Source: an uncultured Rhodopirellula sp.
GTDB taxonomy: Bacteria > Planctomycetota > Planctomycetia > Pirellulales > Pirellulaceae
Direction of reading: 5' to 3'
Length of the DNA stretch: 15,701 nt
Assembly (NCBI GenBank): GCA_913061385.1
Contig: CAJXTM010000012.1
Span: 1 to 15,701 of the forward strand
Part shown: piece after piece, positions 5,875 to 14,900 of the stretch
Layout: each line of letters starts with the position of its first letter
How positions within the stretch are numbered: position 1 is the stretch's first letter
Notes under the pieces: generated by a model
Seen by the model: the letters and a program-made list of their open reading frames with translations, nothing else
The model's database searches: none
What the model was told of the DNA's origin: nothing
Made by a program: the position numbers and the translations under genes

Positions 5875-6285
5875 TTAAAATGGAGTGAGTTTGCGCCGAG
5901 CCAAATGGCTTCCAATGATTCTCATCGGTATGCATGCAAGTATAAGGTTCAGAAGAATGAACCACAGCGGGCCTCCCCCGATGGCCCCACCAGTAAGAAA
6001 AAATACAACGATGATCAGGGAAAAGCTCATCGGGTGGCTTACGATGAGCCGAGCGTCAATCGCAGCACCGGCGAGTGTGACGAGAGCGTGAGCAAGAAAT
6101 GGAAAAATGAAGGTTGCAGGTGTCAGTGAGTTGATGTTCTTCTGAAGATTGTCGACATCTGACGTGCCCACTTCGATTGGATTCGCAATGACATAGGCTC
6201 CGACGGTGATAAGACCATTGCTCACAAGACTTTCAGCGAAAAATCATGCGATGTCGGCGAGCGTGTTCAGTGCAAATATTTTCAT
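5875..6285 (-). CDS. Small membrane protein with in-frame TGA at codon 14, hypothetical
   Basis: ATG 6285 has a strong ribosome-binding site (GGAGAG at 6294-6299, 8-base spacing) and reads MKIFALNTLADIA, then TGA at 6244-6246, then FFAESLVSNGLITVGAYVI. Without the TGA it is a 136-residue protein with about four helices: the N-terminal one, then FIFPFLAHALVTLAGAAI, SFSLIIVVFFLTGGAI and PLWFILLNLILACIPM. I recall similar uncharacterised bacterial proteins that share the pattern of an N-terminal helix, a short loop, FPFLAHALGTLVGA and a YIPMGWLGG-like end; in them a small residue such as Gly sits where the TGA is, so GGA to TGA is plausible. Translation could restart at GTG 6225, giving 116 residues without most of helix 1. 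The gene may be a recent pseudogene, an assembly error or a readthrough case. Confidence 0.6.
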
Positions 6286-6353
6286 GCTTGTTGCTCTCCA
6301 GCCCAGAACAATGCCTGTTGCGAACCAATGTACCGTGTTGATGGAACTGGTGT

Positions 6354-7208
6354 TTAAAAGCCAACAATGGATTTGTGGGCGGACGTCACGACTTCTTTCA
6401 TATGATCAAAACTTAGCGTGCCAATGTCGTCGCTCATTTGATGATAGTGAGGGTTGCGCAGGAAGGATGTATCGTTGATCATCAATGCTGGGATGTCGAA
6501 TTCCCAGTAACTTCGTTGGTCCGACATTCCAGCGAGGCTTTCAATCATGGGGTGATCGATGATCTGCACGTCGATCCCAGTGTTGGTTTTCATGAGTTCA
6601 AAAACCCTTTGGTTGAATTCATGATATTTCTGTTTGCCAACAACGGCGATGAAGTTCGCTTTTTGTGGGTAGGCTGCCTTCAAGCGTGGGTCGGGATAAG
6701 GTTGATCGTCATCATTGAAAAACCCGATCATCTCAAAATTGATCATGCCAATCAAATCATCTTTTTGATCCTTGACCGATTTCGCGTGTACATAGGATCC
6801 CATTTCATGAGTGCCATAATAGGGCGGTTCTTCGAGACTGAACGCGACAAAGTCGATACGGTAGTCAATTGTTGGCTGTCCCTCAGCAACAAGTCTCGCT
6901 GATTCCAGCAGCCCTGCGACAGCACTGCCATTGTCATCTGCACCTGGCTGGTCCCCAAATACATCGTAGTGAGCACCCACGATGAGACGACGTCTCTTGC
7001 CCGAGTTGTAAGACGCAATCACATTACGATAGTTCAGATCACCGGCCTCGAATGGCTGCTCACTCACTTGCAAGCCATAGCTCGAAAATTCCTGCTTCAT
7101 GTAGTCACAGACACGATCCAACGATGCGGTATTAAGATGATTTCGAAAGGGCCTAAGGCTGGTCAGAAAATCGACGTGCTGGTAGAGCAATGTTTGATCA
7201 GCTTTCAT
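6354..7208 (-). CDS. M28-family zinc peptidase
   Basis: This 284-residue single-domain metallopeptidase hydrolyses N-terminal residues of peptides or similar amide substrates. The metal site is complete: GAHYD with His80, GADDNGS with bridging Asp91, LEEPP with catalytic Glu126 and ligand Glu127, NFEMIG with Glu159 in the Asp/Glu ligand position, and NPHYHQMSDD with His256 near the end. The length fits the minimal M28 fold without PA or C-terminal domains. No signal peptide is visible, so it is probably cytoplasmic unless the true start lies upstream; ATG 7208 has no clear Shine-Dalgarno. The downstream gene begins 68 bases after it. Substrate unknown; aminopeptidase or glutaminyl-cyclase-like activity cannot be separated here. 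It ends in TAA. Confidence 0.9.
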   Translation of the reverse strand: MKADQTLLYQHVDFLTSLRPFRNHLNTASLDRVCDYMKQEFSSYGLQVSEQPFEAGDLNYRNVIASYNSGKRRRLIVGAHYDVFGDQPGADDNGSAVAGLLESARLVAEGQPTIDYRIDFVAFSLEEPPYYGTHEMGSYVHAKSVKDQKDDLIGMINFEMIGFFNDDDQPYPDPRLKAAYPQKANFIAVVGKQKYHEFNQRVFELMKTNTGIDVQIIDHPMIESLAGMSDQRSYWEFDIPALMINDTSFLRNPHYHQMSDDIGTLSFDHMKEVVTSAHKSIVGF

Positions 7209-7348
7209 GGAAAAATGAGTGTCTGATGCTGCTGTAAATGGTAACGCGGTTGGAAGTGGGAATGGGATTGTACATCTGGCTGTTTAACCATCTGTTTCAA
7301 TTACTTGTAAGTGCTGTGCTTGTGAGTCTGCTATTTCGTGGGTTGGAC

Positions 7349-8569
7349 TCAATCTGGGAGTGCGTCATTAAGGTTTCTGAGTGCTGAATAAATCGCGGTC
7401 GTTATTTTGGCGGGTTGGCTACCTTGTGTGTTGCACATGACGACGATTCCATGCCTGCCGTTTGGATAAACGACCATTCGTGTGCGGGTTTCATCCTGAG
7501 ATCCATTATGCGAAATCTTGAGCGAGTTGCCGCTGTTGGATACCACGACTCCCAGGCCATAACTTGATTCTTTTCCATCAGTGGTGGTTTGGCGAGTCCA
7601 CATTGCCGTGGACATCGCCTGGTCAATGAGCGTTGAGTTCGCAAGTGCGGTGGCGAATTTGGCAAAGTCTTTAACATTCGATTTGTAGCCCCCCGCACCA
7701 TGTTTCCAGAAGTGGGGAGAATCGGGTACTTCTGCAGGTTTCCCATCTAGGATTTCGTAAGCCCGTGTCCAGTTGGCTTGCTGGTTTGCATGAAGATCAA
7801 GTTGAAAAGAGGTTAGGTTGAGTGGATTGATGATCCTGTCTTCCAGTTGCGCACTGATGGGTTCATTGCCCGCTGCTTGAACAACCGCGCTAAGCAACAC
7901 ATAAGCGTAGGATGAATATCCGGTCTGCGATCCGGGTTCAAAACGAAGAGGTGACAGGGTGAATCGACTGATGCTTTCAATCGGATCGAGTTCGTCCAGC
8001 AGGTAGGATTTCCCTGCCTTATTAGCTGCTTCTCTTGAAGAGATCACTGTACCGTTGGAATAGTGTGGAATTCCGCTTTGATGACACAGCAGTTGCCGGG
8101 TGGTGATTGGCTGAAGTTGATCTGGTAGGTTCGGGCAGTATGACACAATTGCTTTATCGAGATTCAGGTCGCCATTTTGGACTAGTTGCAGAGCAGCGAT
8201 TGACATCAGCGGTTTAGAATTTGAGGCCCAATTGAAAATCGTGTCATCAGTCACTGGCGTGTGCGATTTTATGTCGGAACACCCATAGCCTTTGGTGTAG
8301 ATGACCTGTGCATCCTGAATGATGCCAATTGCGATGCCGACAATATTTTGTCTCTTCATTTCAGCATTCACAGCCGCATCAACCATCTCACCTTGGATGA
8401 AACGACCTTGGCAAATACCCTGTTGCGGGACTGTCATCAGTATCAGGAGCAAGAACATGCCATGAATCACACGATGTGGACCATCGTGGTGAAATGACAA
8501 TCGTTGGTGAGCCGTTAGAGGCTTGGGCTGTGATGTGTTGGGTTGGTAGGTCACTCTAACTTTACCCAT
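7349..8569 (-). CDS. Serine hydrolase, class C beta-lactamase/esterase family
   Basis: The protein has the serine beta-lactamase-like (Pfam Beta-lactamase) fold. The SxxK motif is Ser116-Asn-Ser-Lys119 in NWASNSKPL, the second motif is Tyr218-Ser-Ser220 (usual form YxN, here Ser), and the third is His354-Asn-Gly356. Such proteins are exported esterases, D-amino-acid peptidases or penicillin-binding-protein-like enzymes; resistance function should not be assumed. A hydrophobic stretch at 38-54 (MFLLLILMTVPQQGICQG) is a signal peptide. Translation may therefore begin at ATG 8458 rather than ATG 8569; the longer form overlaps the upstream gene by 19 bases and has an unusual polar 37-residue lead. 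Neither start has a clear Shine-Dalgarno. It ends in TGA. Confidence 0.9.
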   Translation of the reverse strand: MGKVRVTYQPNTSQPKPLTAHQRLSFHHDGPHRVIHGMFLLLILMTVPQQGICQGRFIQGEMVDAAVNAEMKRQNIVGIAIGIIQDAQVIYTKGYGCSDIKSHTPVTDDTIFNWASNSKPLMSIAALQLVQNGDLNLDKAIVSYCPNLPDQLQPITTRQLLCHQSGIPHYSNGTVISSREAANKAGKSYLLDELDPIESISRFTLSPLRFEPGSQTGYSSYAYVLLSAVVQAAGNEPISAQLEDRIINPLNLTSFQLDLHANQQANWTRAYEILDGKPAEVPDSPHFWKHGAGGYKSNVKDFAKFATALANSTLIDQAMSTAMWTRQTTTDGKESSYGLGVVVSNSGNSLKISHNGSQDETRTRMVVYPNGRHGIVVMCNTQGSQPAKITTAIYSALRNLNDALPD

Positions 8570-9045
8570 TCGGCATCGTCGTTGAGTTGGGCAAATGAGT
8601 TGGCATATTCGGCACGACGAAATTCATAGTCAACGCTATCACCATACGCTGTAATATCAAAGGCAGGGGGTCGAAAGATTGAGAGGATGAAAACAGGCAG
8701 TGCGGCAACGAGAATCAGTCCTGCTGCCACCCATTTACCAAGGGGTTCTGGCGCAAAGTTGGCAACTTGCGGCCACACGAAGGTCATGATTAATCCTGCC
8801 ACCGCGATGCTTGCCAAAATACTGTAGATCTTGCGCTTGCGGATTTGAGCGGTGCAACGTTGACAACAGGGAACGTGAACGGTGAAAACTTTCCCAAACA
8901 CCATCAGGATAGAAGTCAGCAGCCCAATTGTGTGGGTGCGCACTTGAATCGTGTTGCCATTTGTGCTGAGATCACACTGGACACAACGCGTGGGAAACTG
9001 AGCGTCGTGATTGCGTGGCAGATTTACATCAATGCTCAGGGGCAT
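8551..9045 (-). CDS. Cys-pair (zinc-ribbon-like) two-helix membrane protein, hypothetical
   Basis: The 164-residue protein begins with an N-terminal CxxC (Cys21, Cys24) and a second Cys group PCCQRC (Cys60, Cys61, Cys64), spaced as in a four-Cys zinc ribbon. Two helices follow at about 74-94 and 104-124. The conserved-looking C-terminus FDITAYGDSVDYEFRRAEYA then leads to FAQLN. I recall uncharacterised planctomycetal proteins with this order, in which the C-terminal piece probably forms a small beta structure. Function unknown; zinc binding is inferred from Cys spacing. Its stop TGA lies inside the start of the long form of the next gene. An AGGA is present about 11 bases before ATG 9045. Confidence 0.75.
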   Translation of the reverse strand: MPLSIDVNLPRNHDAQFPTRCVQCDLSTNGNTIQVRTHTIGLLTSILMVFGKVFTVHVPCCQRCTAQIRKRKIYSILASIAVAGLIMTFVWPQVANFAPEPLGKWVAAGLILVAALPVFILSIFRPPAFDITAYGDSVDYEFRRAEYANSFAQLNDDAEWVKLE

Positions 9046-9096
9046 GACGCGAGGTTTCCTGATCTGTTGGAATCATTGTTGAGAATCTGTGCTGCG

Positions 9097-9594
9097 TTAT
9101 TCAGTTTCAGTTTTAAATAACTGAAAGCCACGTTTGAGGTAGTTTTCAAGTGCATGCTTGTGGTCGTTACTGCAGGTGTGTACCCAAACTCGTCGTGTGT
9201 CGGGATTGAGCCAAGCAGATTCGATTGCGGCTGTGAGCATGATGCTACCTAGTCCTTGACCAATGAATTCGGGCAGGAGTCCGAAATACATGATTTCAAC
9301 ATTACCATCGTGTTGTGAGTCCAATTCAAAATATCCTGCACGTTCTCCTTTCCAGAACCCGAGCCAAGTATTCATTGTGGTACTACCAACATATTGGCTC
9401 CACTGGCTATCGTCCCACATTAAACGGTCTGTCCAATGCCACGCGGACCCAACATCCCGATAGAGTTGCCGATTCAGTGCTGGGTCTGCTGGTTGCACCA
9501 TAACGATGTTGAAATCGGCTGAATGCTGTTTGTGTACCAACGCATGTCGATCGAGCATCTCCAAGTGGAATATCTTTATCACATCTTCCGACAT
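9097..9594 (-). CDS. GNAT-family N-acetyltransferase
   Basis: This 165-residue protein has GNAT motif A at about 98-120 (NVEIMYFGLLPEFIGQGLGS), where GQGLG is the pyrophosphate-binding turn for acetyl-CoA. It is followed by a helix (MLTAAIESAW), a strand RRVWVHTCSNDHKHALENY and the typical end YLKRGFQLFKTE. Residue 75 onward (NTWLGFWKGERAGYFEL) matches the strand before motif A. The acceptor substrate cannot be told. ATG 9594 (MSEDVIKIFHLEM) is preferred over ATG 9639 because it starts just before the fold; both are possible and neither has a clear Shine-Dalgarno. It lies 56 bases after the bPH2 gene and 51 bases before the next gene, so co-transcription is likely. Confidence 0.88.
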   Translation of the reverse strand: MSEDVIKIFHLEMLDRHALVHKQHSADFNIVMVQPADPALNRQLYRDVGSAWHWTDRLMWDDSQWSQYVGSTTMNTWLGFWKGERAGYFELDSQHDGNVEIMYFGLLPEFIGQGLGSIMLTAAIESAWLNPDTRRVWVHTCSNDHKHALENYLKRGFQLFKTETE

Positions 9595-9650
9595 TGATAC
9601 TTCATTTTTTGTTGGAAAGGTTGCTGACAACGAAAGCATTCCATCGTGTT

Positions 9651-10214
9651 TCAGCTATTCGGTCGTTCGCTTGTTTCTTCAAGAATTGACTCGATACGAA
9701 CAAGAGAGTCTCGTATCTCTGTCAGCAGCGAGTTGCTGTCAGAAAAACCAATTTCATCGAGGGATTGCGATGGGCTGACTGAAGACTTCGCTGCTGCCTG
9801 CGCTTCCCGCTGGTTTAAGACAGCTTCTCGAAATCCCGGTGCATTAACGATTCCTGTCAGCGAAACAAGTGATCCGTCTCCCGATTGTCCGGCAGTCTCG
9901 ACAGTTAGGGTGTGCAGTTCGAAAAATCGCATGATCGGTCCCTGAACCATTCCCATGTCGGTGATCTTTTCAAGTGGGATCGTCTTTTCAACCCGGATGA
10001 AAATTCCTTTCCGGACCTTCAGAGCTTTGTCGGTCAAGATGCATTCCATGCGGTCCAAATAGCGTTTTGTCATTGCAGTGCCAATTGGGAACCACAGCAG
10101 CAATAGTGGGATGCCAACGACCGTGACCGTCAGTAAAATGGCACCGCCAAGAAGCCAATAGACACAGACTTTGGGATTGAATTCCGCTTCGCGAATATCT
10201 TGTTCTGATGACAT
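9651..10214 (-). CDS. Bacterial PH domain (bPH2, YdbS-like) membrane protein
   Basis: The 187-residue protein has two close hydrophobic segments (about 16-46: VCVYWLLGGAILLTVTVVGI with PLLLLWFPIG). A bPH2 domain follows, spanning about 50-135: RYLDRMECILTDKALKVRKG, then IFIRVEKTIPLEKITDMGMV, then a strand ELHTLTVETAG and LTGIVNAPGFREAVL. The C-terminal tail (140-187) is polar with a short amphipathic helix ending LVRIESILEE. This order is normal for the YdbS/DUF304 group, whose role is not well defined. It is the first gene of the minus-strand series and faces the 655-base non-coding region, so the series promoter is expected there. It ends in TAG. Confidence 0.9.
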   Translation of the reverse strand: MSSEQDIREAEFNPKVCVYWLLGGAILLTVTVVGIPLLLLWFPIGTAMTKRYLDRMECILTDKALKVRKGIFIRVEKTIPLEKITDMGMVQGPIMRFFELHTLTVETAGQSGDGSLVSLTGIVNAPGFREAVLNQREAQAAAKSSVSPSQSLDEIGFSDSNSLLTEIRDSLVRIESILEETSERPNS

Positions 10215-10869
10215 GAGTTCCGACTCGATCGATGTTTGGGAGTACGTTTGGCTACAGGAGATGCAGGTTGTGAATAGTATGACGGATCAATGAAAAAGTT
10301 GTGTCTCGAAGTCGAACAGCAGTCTAGCATTTGCAGACTGGTCGGCGTGGCTTGATGCGAGCGTCTAGAAACAGGATGATTTGTGATTCATTCAGCAGGT
10401 GCGAATCGCGAGAGCGTGCAATTTTATGTGAGAGATAGTCGCTCGTGGTTGAGAAAAAGTCGTGCGATATTCAAGTTCGATGTTTGCCGGCGAGCGATTC
10501 GATGATGCCAAGGTGTACCAGATGCTAGCAATCGCCGTTGCAAATTAGGACACCATTGCTCCTGCACGAATCGTGCAGGTCGCAGATCATTTTGGTGCTT
10601 GGATTAGCCGGTTTTCAGTGATCTTGTAGTTCGAATCAGGAGTCTGTTTCTTGGTGGTTTGAGTACGACTTCAGATGATTTAAAGCGATTTGATCTGGAC
10701 TGTGGAATGCGGCATTATCTATTTAGGTAAGTAATCACGGCATTTTGTATGCTTGTTCGACATACATGATTTTCCGGCATTTTCCATATCGCTCTGAAGA
10801 AATTCTCGACGATTCGGCGCCAACAGTTCAACGATCACCAGTTTTCCACTTGTCACCGAGAATCGTGTA
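10215..10869. other. Long divergent intergenic region
   Basis: These 655 bases lie between the minus-strand series and the plus-strand glycosyltransferase gene, so both promoters should lie here. I found no credible gene on either strand. It holds a perfect 19-base palindrome at 10561-10579 and a weaker inverted repeat TGTATG (10746-10751)/CATACA (10761-10766) with a 9-base spacer about 100 bases before the glycosyltransferase ATG. No tRNA-like or other known RNA was recognised. Confidence 0.6.
10561..10579. promoter_or_regulatory. Perfect 9+1+9 palindrome, candidate operator
   Basis: CCTGCACGA A TCGTGCAGG is a perfect inverted repeat with a single central base, in the non-coding region between divergent genes. 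The size and compact centre suit a DNA site for a dimeric regulator. As RNA it could fold as an 8-bp stem with a 3-base loop, but no U-tract follows on either strand, so a terminator is less likely. Confidence 0.45.
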
Positions 10870-11826
10870 ATGGGACGCATCGTTAGCAGATCTTCGCTCA
10901 AGACTCCTGTGGCGATGTTCATCTTCAATCGACGTGATGTAACGGCTCGAGTTTTTGCAGAAGTACGGCGTGCCCAACCAGAGCAGTTATTTCTTATCAG
11001 TGATGGCGCGCGATCTGACCGACCCGGTGAGGAACGTCAGGTTTCGTTGACCCGCGAGATCGTGACCGACATTGATTGGGAATGCGATGTAAAAACTTTA
11101 TTTGCTGATCGAAACATGGGCTGTAAAACGCGAGTTTCGAGTGGATTGGCGTGGGTGTTTGAGCAGGTAGAAGACGCAATCATTCTTGAGGATGACTGCC
11201 TACCACACCCTAGTTTTTTCGGTTATTGCCAAGAACTGCTTGATCGCTATCGTGATGATGAGCGGATTGGTGCGATTAGCGGCAACAACTTTCAAGAAGG
11301 GGTGAGTCGCACGCCTCACAGTTACTACTTTTCGAAGTATTTCCACTGTTGGGGTTGGGCCTCTTGGCGGCGGACGTGGCAAAACTTTGATTTGAATTTT
11401 CAAACATGGCCATCCTTTCGAGATCAAGGTGGATTGTTGACCGTTGCCGATTCACCCACGGAGTCTTGGTACTGGACACGTCTTTTTAACGAACAATACT
11501 CAGGTGATACGAAAGTCAGTAGTTGGGCTTATCCGTGGCTCTACAGTGCGTGGGCTCAGAATGCACTCACGATTTTGCCAGACGTCAATCTGATCAGTAA
11601 TATCGGATTTTCAGGTGAAGGAACTCATTGTACAGATTCGGATTCCGAGTTTGCCAATATGGATGTTTATGATATTGGGACTCTGCAGCATCCTGAGACT
11701 GTTTTTCGTAGCGTTGAAGCTGACAAAGTTTCATTTGGACGCAAGTACTACCGCGATTCTATTTCTCGTCGAGCACGCCGGTTGTGCCACCAAGTGTTTG
11801 CAGGTGGCGGGAAAGCAGCGGCCTAA
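10870..11826 (+). CDS. Glycosyltransferase, GT2/GT-A-like (HlpA-type)
   Basis: This 318-residue protein resembles the sugar-nucleotide transferases often labelled hemolytic protein HlpA-like. The N-terminal strand is TPVAMFIFNRRDVTARVFAE (12-31), then LFLISDGARSDRPGE. The metal/sugar-nucleotide site is AIILEDDCLPHPSFF, with Glu107-Asp-Asp109 in the DxD position. The acceptor-side region is YFHCWGWASWRRTW (157-170) and WAYPWLYSAWAQNALTILPD (219-238), followed by NIGFSGEGTH. The substrate is probably a surface polysaccharide or glycan, but the exact sugar is unknown. It has no membrane segment, and no partner polysaccharide genes lie nearby, which is unusual for such enzymes. ATG 10870 is the first ATG of the frame; Shine-Dalgarno is weak (GAG 10 bases upstream). 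It ends in TAA and converges on the kinase gene. Confidence 0.85.
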   Translation: MGRIVSRSSLKTPVAMFIFNRRDVTARVFAEVRRAQPEQLFLISDGARSDRPGEERQVSLTREIVTDIDWECDVKTLFADRNMGCKTRVSSGLAWVFEQVEDAIILEDDCLPHPSFFGYCQELLDRYRDDERIGAISGNNFQEGVSRTPHSYYFSKYFHCWGWASWRRTWQNFDLNFQTWPSFRDQGGLLTVADSPTESWYWTRLFNEQYSGDTKVSSWAYPWLYSAWAQNALTILPDVNLISNIGFSGEGTHCTDSDSEFANMDVYDIGTLQHPETVFRSVEADKVSFGRKYYRDSISRRARRLCHQVFAGGGKAAA

Positions 11827-11962
11827 TGAGATGATTTTCTTCGTCAAGAGACCTGCGGTTGAGCGTTTCGTATCTTGAAGAATGGTTCAGAAGTGAATGA
11901 ACTAATGATGTGTTGAAAATTACGTCAGCTGTGGATCATAACAGGCCAACGCATGCGTAAGG
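11827..11962. other. Convergent intergenic region
   Basis: These 136 bases separate the 3' ends of the glycosyltransferase and kinase genes. A long interrupted inverted repeat (11837-11849 with 11873-11882, 3-base bulge and 23-base loop) might end transcription from either side, but it has no U-tract. Nothing else is seen. Confidence 0.3.
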
Positions 11963-14900
11963 CTAGTTACCCTGAAAGGCCTCGTTATCGAGCCACTGAG
12001 TCATGGTATTGAATACTTCGTGTGCGTTGATGATGTGATGAGCAGAAAAAAGGATGCGTTTCTTTTGTGGGCTACCCAAGTCTGTGAACATGGGATTCTG
12101 AGAAGTTTCGACTGGAAACACTTGATCTGATGTTCCATTCATCATCAGGATGGGTTGTTTCACTTCGGGGGTAAAGTGAAAGGCCTGAATTTCGGGACGG
12201 CTTTTGTGGTGTGGAATGTAGCCTCCCGAAAGCAGTACAGCTGCGCGATAACGGGTATCAGTCGCCAGAGCCATGGGTCCGCGAAGAGCGCCCTGGCTCA
12301 AACCAAAATAGACGAGTCGCTTGGGGTCGACATCATTGCGTGTCAGCAGATAGTCGACCACTCGTGAGCCATCTTTAGTCACTGCAATGTAGTTATCTCT
12401 CGCTCGAATGGGTGTGTTTTCAAATTGTTGACCCAAGGTACTGCCCGACCATCGTTCATAAGTTCCTTGATAGACGGGGAAGCAGACGATCCTGCCGCTG
12501 TCTGCCAATCGCTTCAGTAAACTGACATGAGGCTCGTTTTCCAGCTTGAGTTCCCGACCATTTTCCCATGCAGTGACTCCCGGAACGAAGATGATGGTCT
12601 CCATTTGACCCGCGGCATCATTGGGTATCAGAAGATGTACCTTGAAACGTTCGTTGTTGTAGGGGGCGGTAATCTCAGCCACATCATGACGAACCTGATT
12701 ATTTGCACCTGCAATGATATTCGCCGACCCAATGATGGGGCGCAGTGGTAAATCGTGGTCATAAAGATACATTGCACGAAGGCTTTGAAATGGTTCACGC
12801 TCTGGCCCCAATTCAAGACTTTTGGGTTTCGCTATACTTGCCAGCCCCTCCGCCGAAGGCTCAGATCCCTCCGGGTATCGAACGCATCGGAACCCATTTT
12901 CCAAGCTGCGGTCCCACGGGGAAAGGCTCATCCTCATGCTGAACGAGTAGTGGGGTGAGTTCCAGTCGCCACCGAGGATGTATCGTTTGCCTTCGTCGTC
13001 GGCGGTCTGACACCATTCTCTGGCATTGCCTGCTAGATCCAACGCGTCGAAACGTCCGACACCGGTCATCGTTCCGCAAGGTCTGGGACCAGCACTGAGA
13101 AAATTGCCAGCTGCTGCCATGATGCCTGGTTGGTCTGAGTCGGCAGCCCATTTCCAGTGATGCAGGGTTGGCAAGTGCTTGGAGCGGTACTTGGCGTACG
13201 CACATGCTTCAAACCAGCTGATACCTCCTACTGGGGATGTGGAGTTACCTTTGGGGTAGCGACCATTTTTCCAGCCAGCAGGACCGGGTTCCCCAGTCAG
13301 GTCGGTGAATAAACTCATGGCTTGCTGCCATGGAATGGTTTCCCCTTTCTGCTCGAACTGAATTCCCTCCCAGAATGAGGGATTCTGATAGCCACCTGCA
13401 TCGACAAATGTCTGGAAGTCTTCGTTTGAAACTTCGAGTCGGTCGATCCAGAATTCATCGATTGGCACCCCATCTTCTTTTTCGTTGTTGTAGATCCAAA
13501 CCATCCCAGCAAGTTGTGTTTCTTGGGGGACAAGATAGCTACACGAAAAGGTCTCAAACGCTTTTGGTACTTTCAGCTGTATGTCCCGTGAGACGTAGCC
13601 TGATTTTTCAAAACGTATCCGGATTGGCCCTCTTGGTAGTTTGACATTCGTGAGGGGCGTTCTACCAAGAGTCATCCATTGATCTTTTTCAGATGCGGCA
13701 TCACGAATTTTGACACATGTGTCGGCGGGGAGTTTATCGAAGCTGGTTGTCAACATGAGATCATTCATGATTTCTTCGAATAAGGCATCTGCTTTGATCC
13801 GAGGCTCGAGTGCTTGTATCATTTGATACGCGATGACTGTCTGCTGGTCGTTAATCAGTTCTCGGATTTTGGGAGCAACAATCTCCCTTGCTTCTTGAAG
13901 TTGTTTTGCCTGCTCCTGTGATTTATTCAACTCGATTGATGTCTGCGCGAGTTGTAATTTTTGGTGTCTACGTTCGGTACTTTGGATGTAGAAGACGAGT
14001 CCTGTCAGCGATAACACAATGGCCATCGCCAGCGTCACAAGAAATGCAATGACTTGGTACTTGCATCTCCGGACAAACAGTTTGGTCCTCCGAATGATTG
14101 AGGGCGGTTGAGCTTGGATTGGCAGATTGTTCTGCAACCGTTCGATGTCATCCGAAAACGATTTGGCTGTTGCGTATCGATTGTCAGGATCTTTCTCCAG
14201 TGGTTTTGCAACAATCCAATCAAGCTCGTGTTCAAGCTGTTTGCAGAGTGAGTTCGGTGTCGCTTGCCGGTTGTCAGCAATTTGTTGAAGATTTTCGGAA
14301 CTGTGAATAACGCGGCTCAGGCGAGGGGGAACCCTCTCACGTGTCACGGCTAGATGTTCTTCGAGAATTTCAGCGATCTCGAACTCGTGTGCCAGAGGTA
14401 TTTTACCACCCAGCAGCTCATGCAAAATCACTCCCAGGGTGTAGATATCAGATCGGGTGTCTACATTCTGCTGTTTCGCGCCGGCCTGCTCCGGGCTCAT
14501 GTATTGCAGGGTCCCGATGATTTGATCCGCTTGCGTGAGCGGATTTTCAGACTGTGGACCCCAGTCATGCATCTTTGCGACTCCAAAGTCGATGATCTTT
14601 GGAACCGGTTCGTGATTGTATTCAGTGACCAGTATGTTTGAGGGTTTAAGATCACGATGGATGATTCCTCTGTAATGTGCGTGCTGAACCCCGTGGCAGA
14701 CTTGTTGGAAAAGTTCAAGACGCGTTTTAATTGTCAACTGGTGATCATCGCAATATCGCGTGATCGGTATGCCATCAATCCATTCCATGGTTACGAATGG
14801 TTGACCGGTAGTGGTTGAGCCGGCCGAATAGACGGCTGCAATATTCGGGTGGTGAAGTGTTGCCATGTAGCGACGTTCGGATTCGAACCGCTCAACAGCT

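Noticed and set aside
7349..8569. Antibiotic-resistance beta-lactamase
   Set aside because: The class C-like motifs are shared by many esterases and peptidases, and the YxN motif has Ser instead of Asn, so resistance cannot be claimed.
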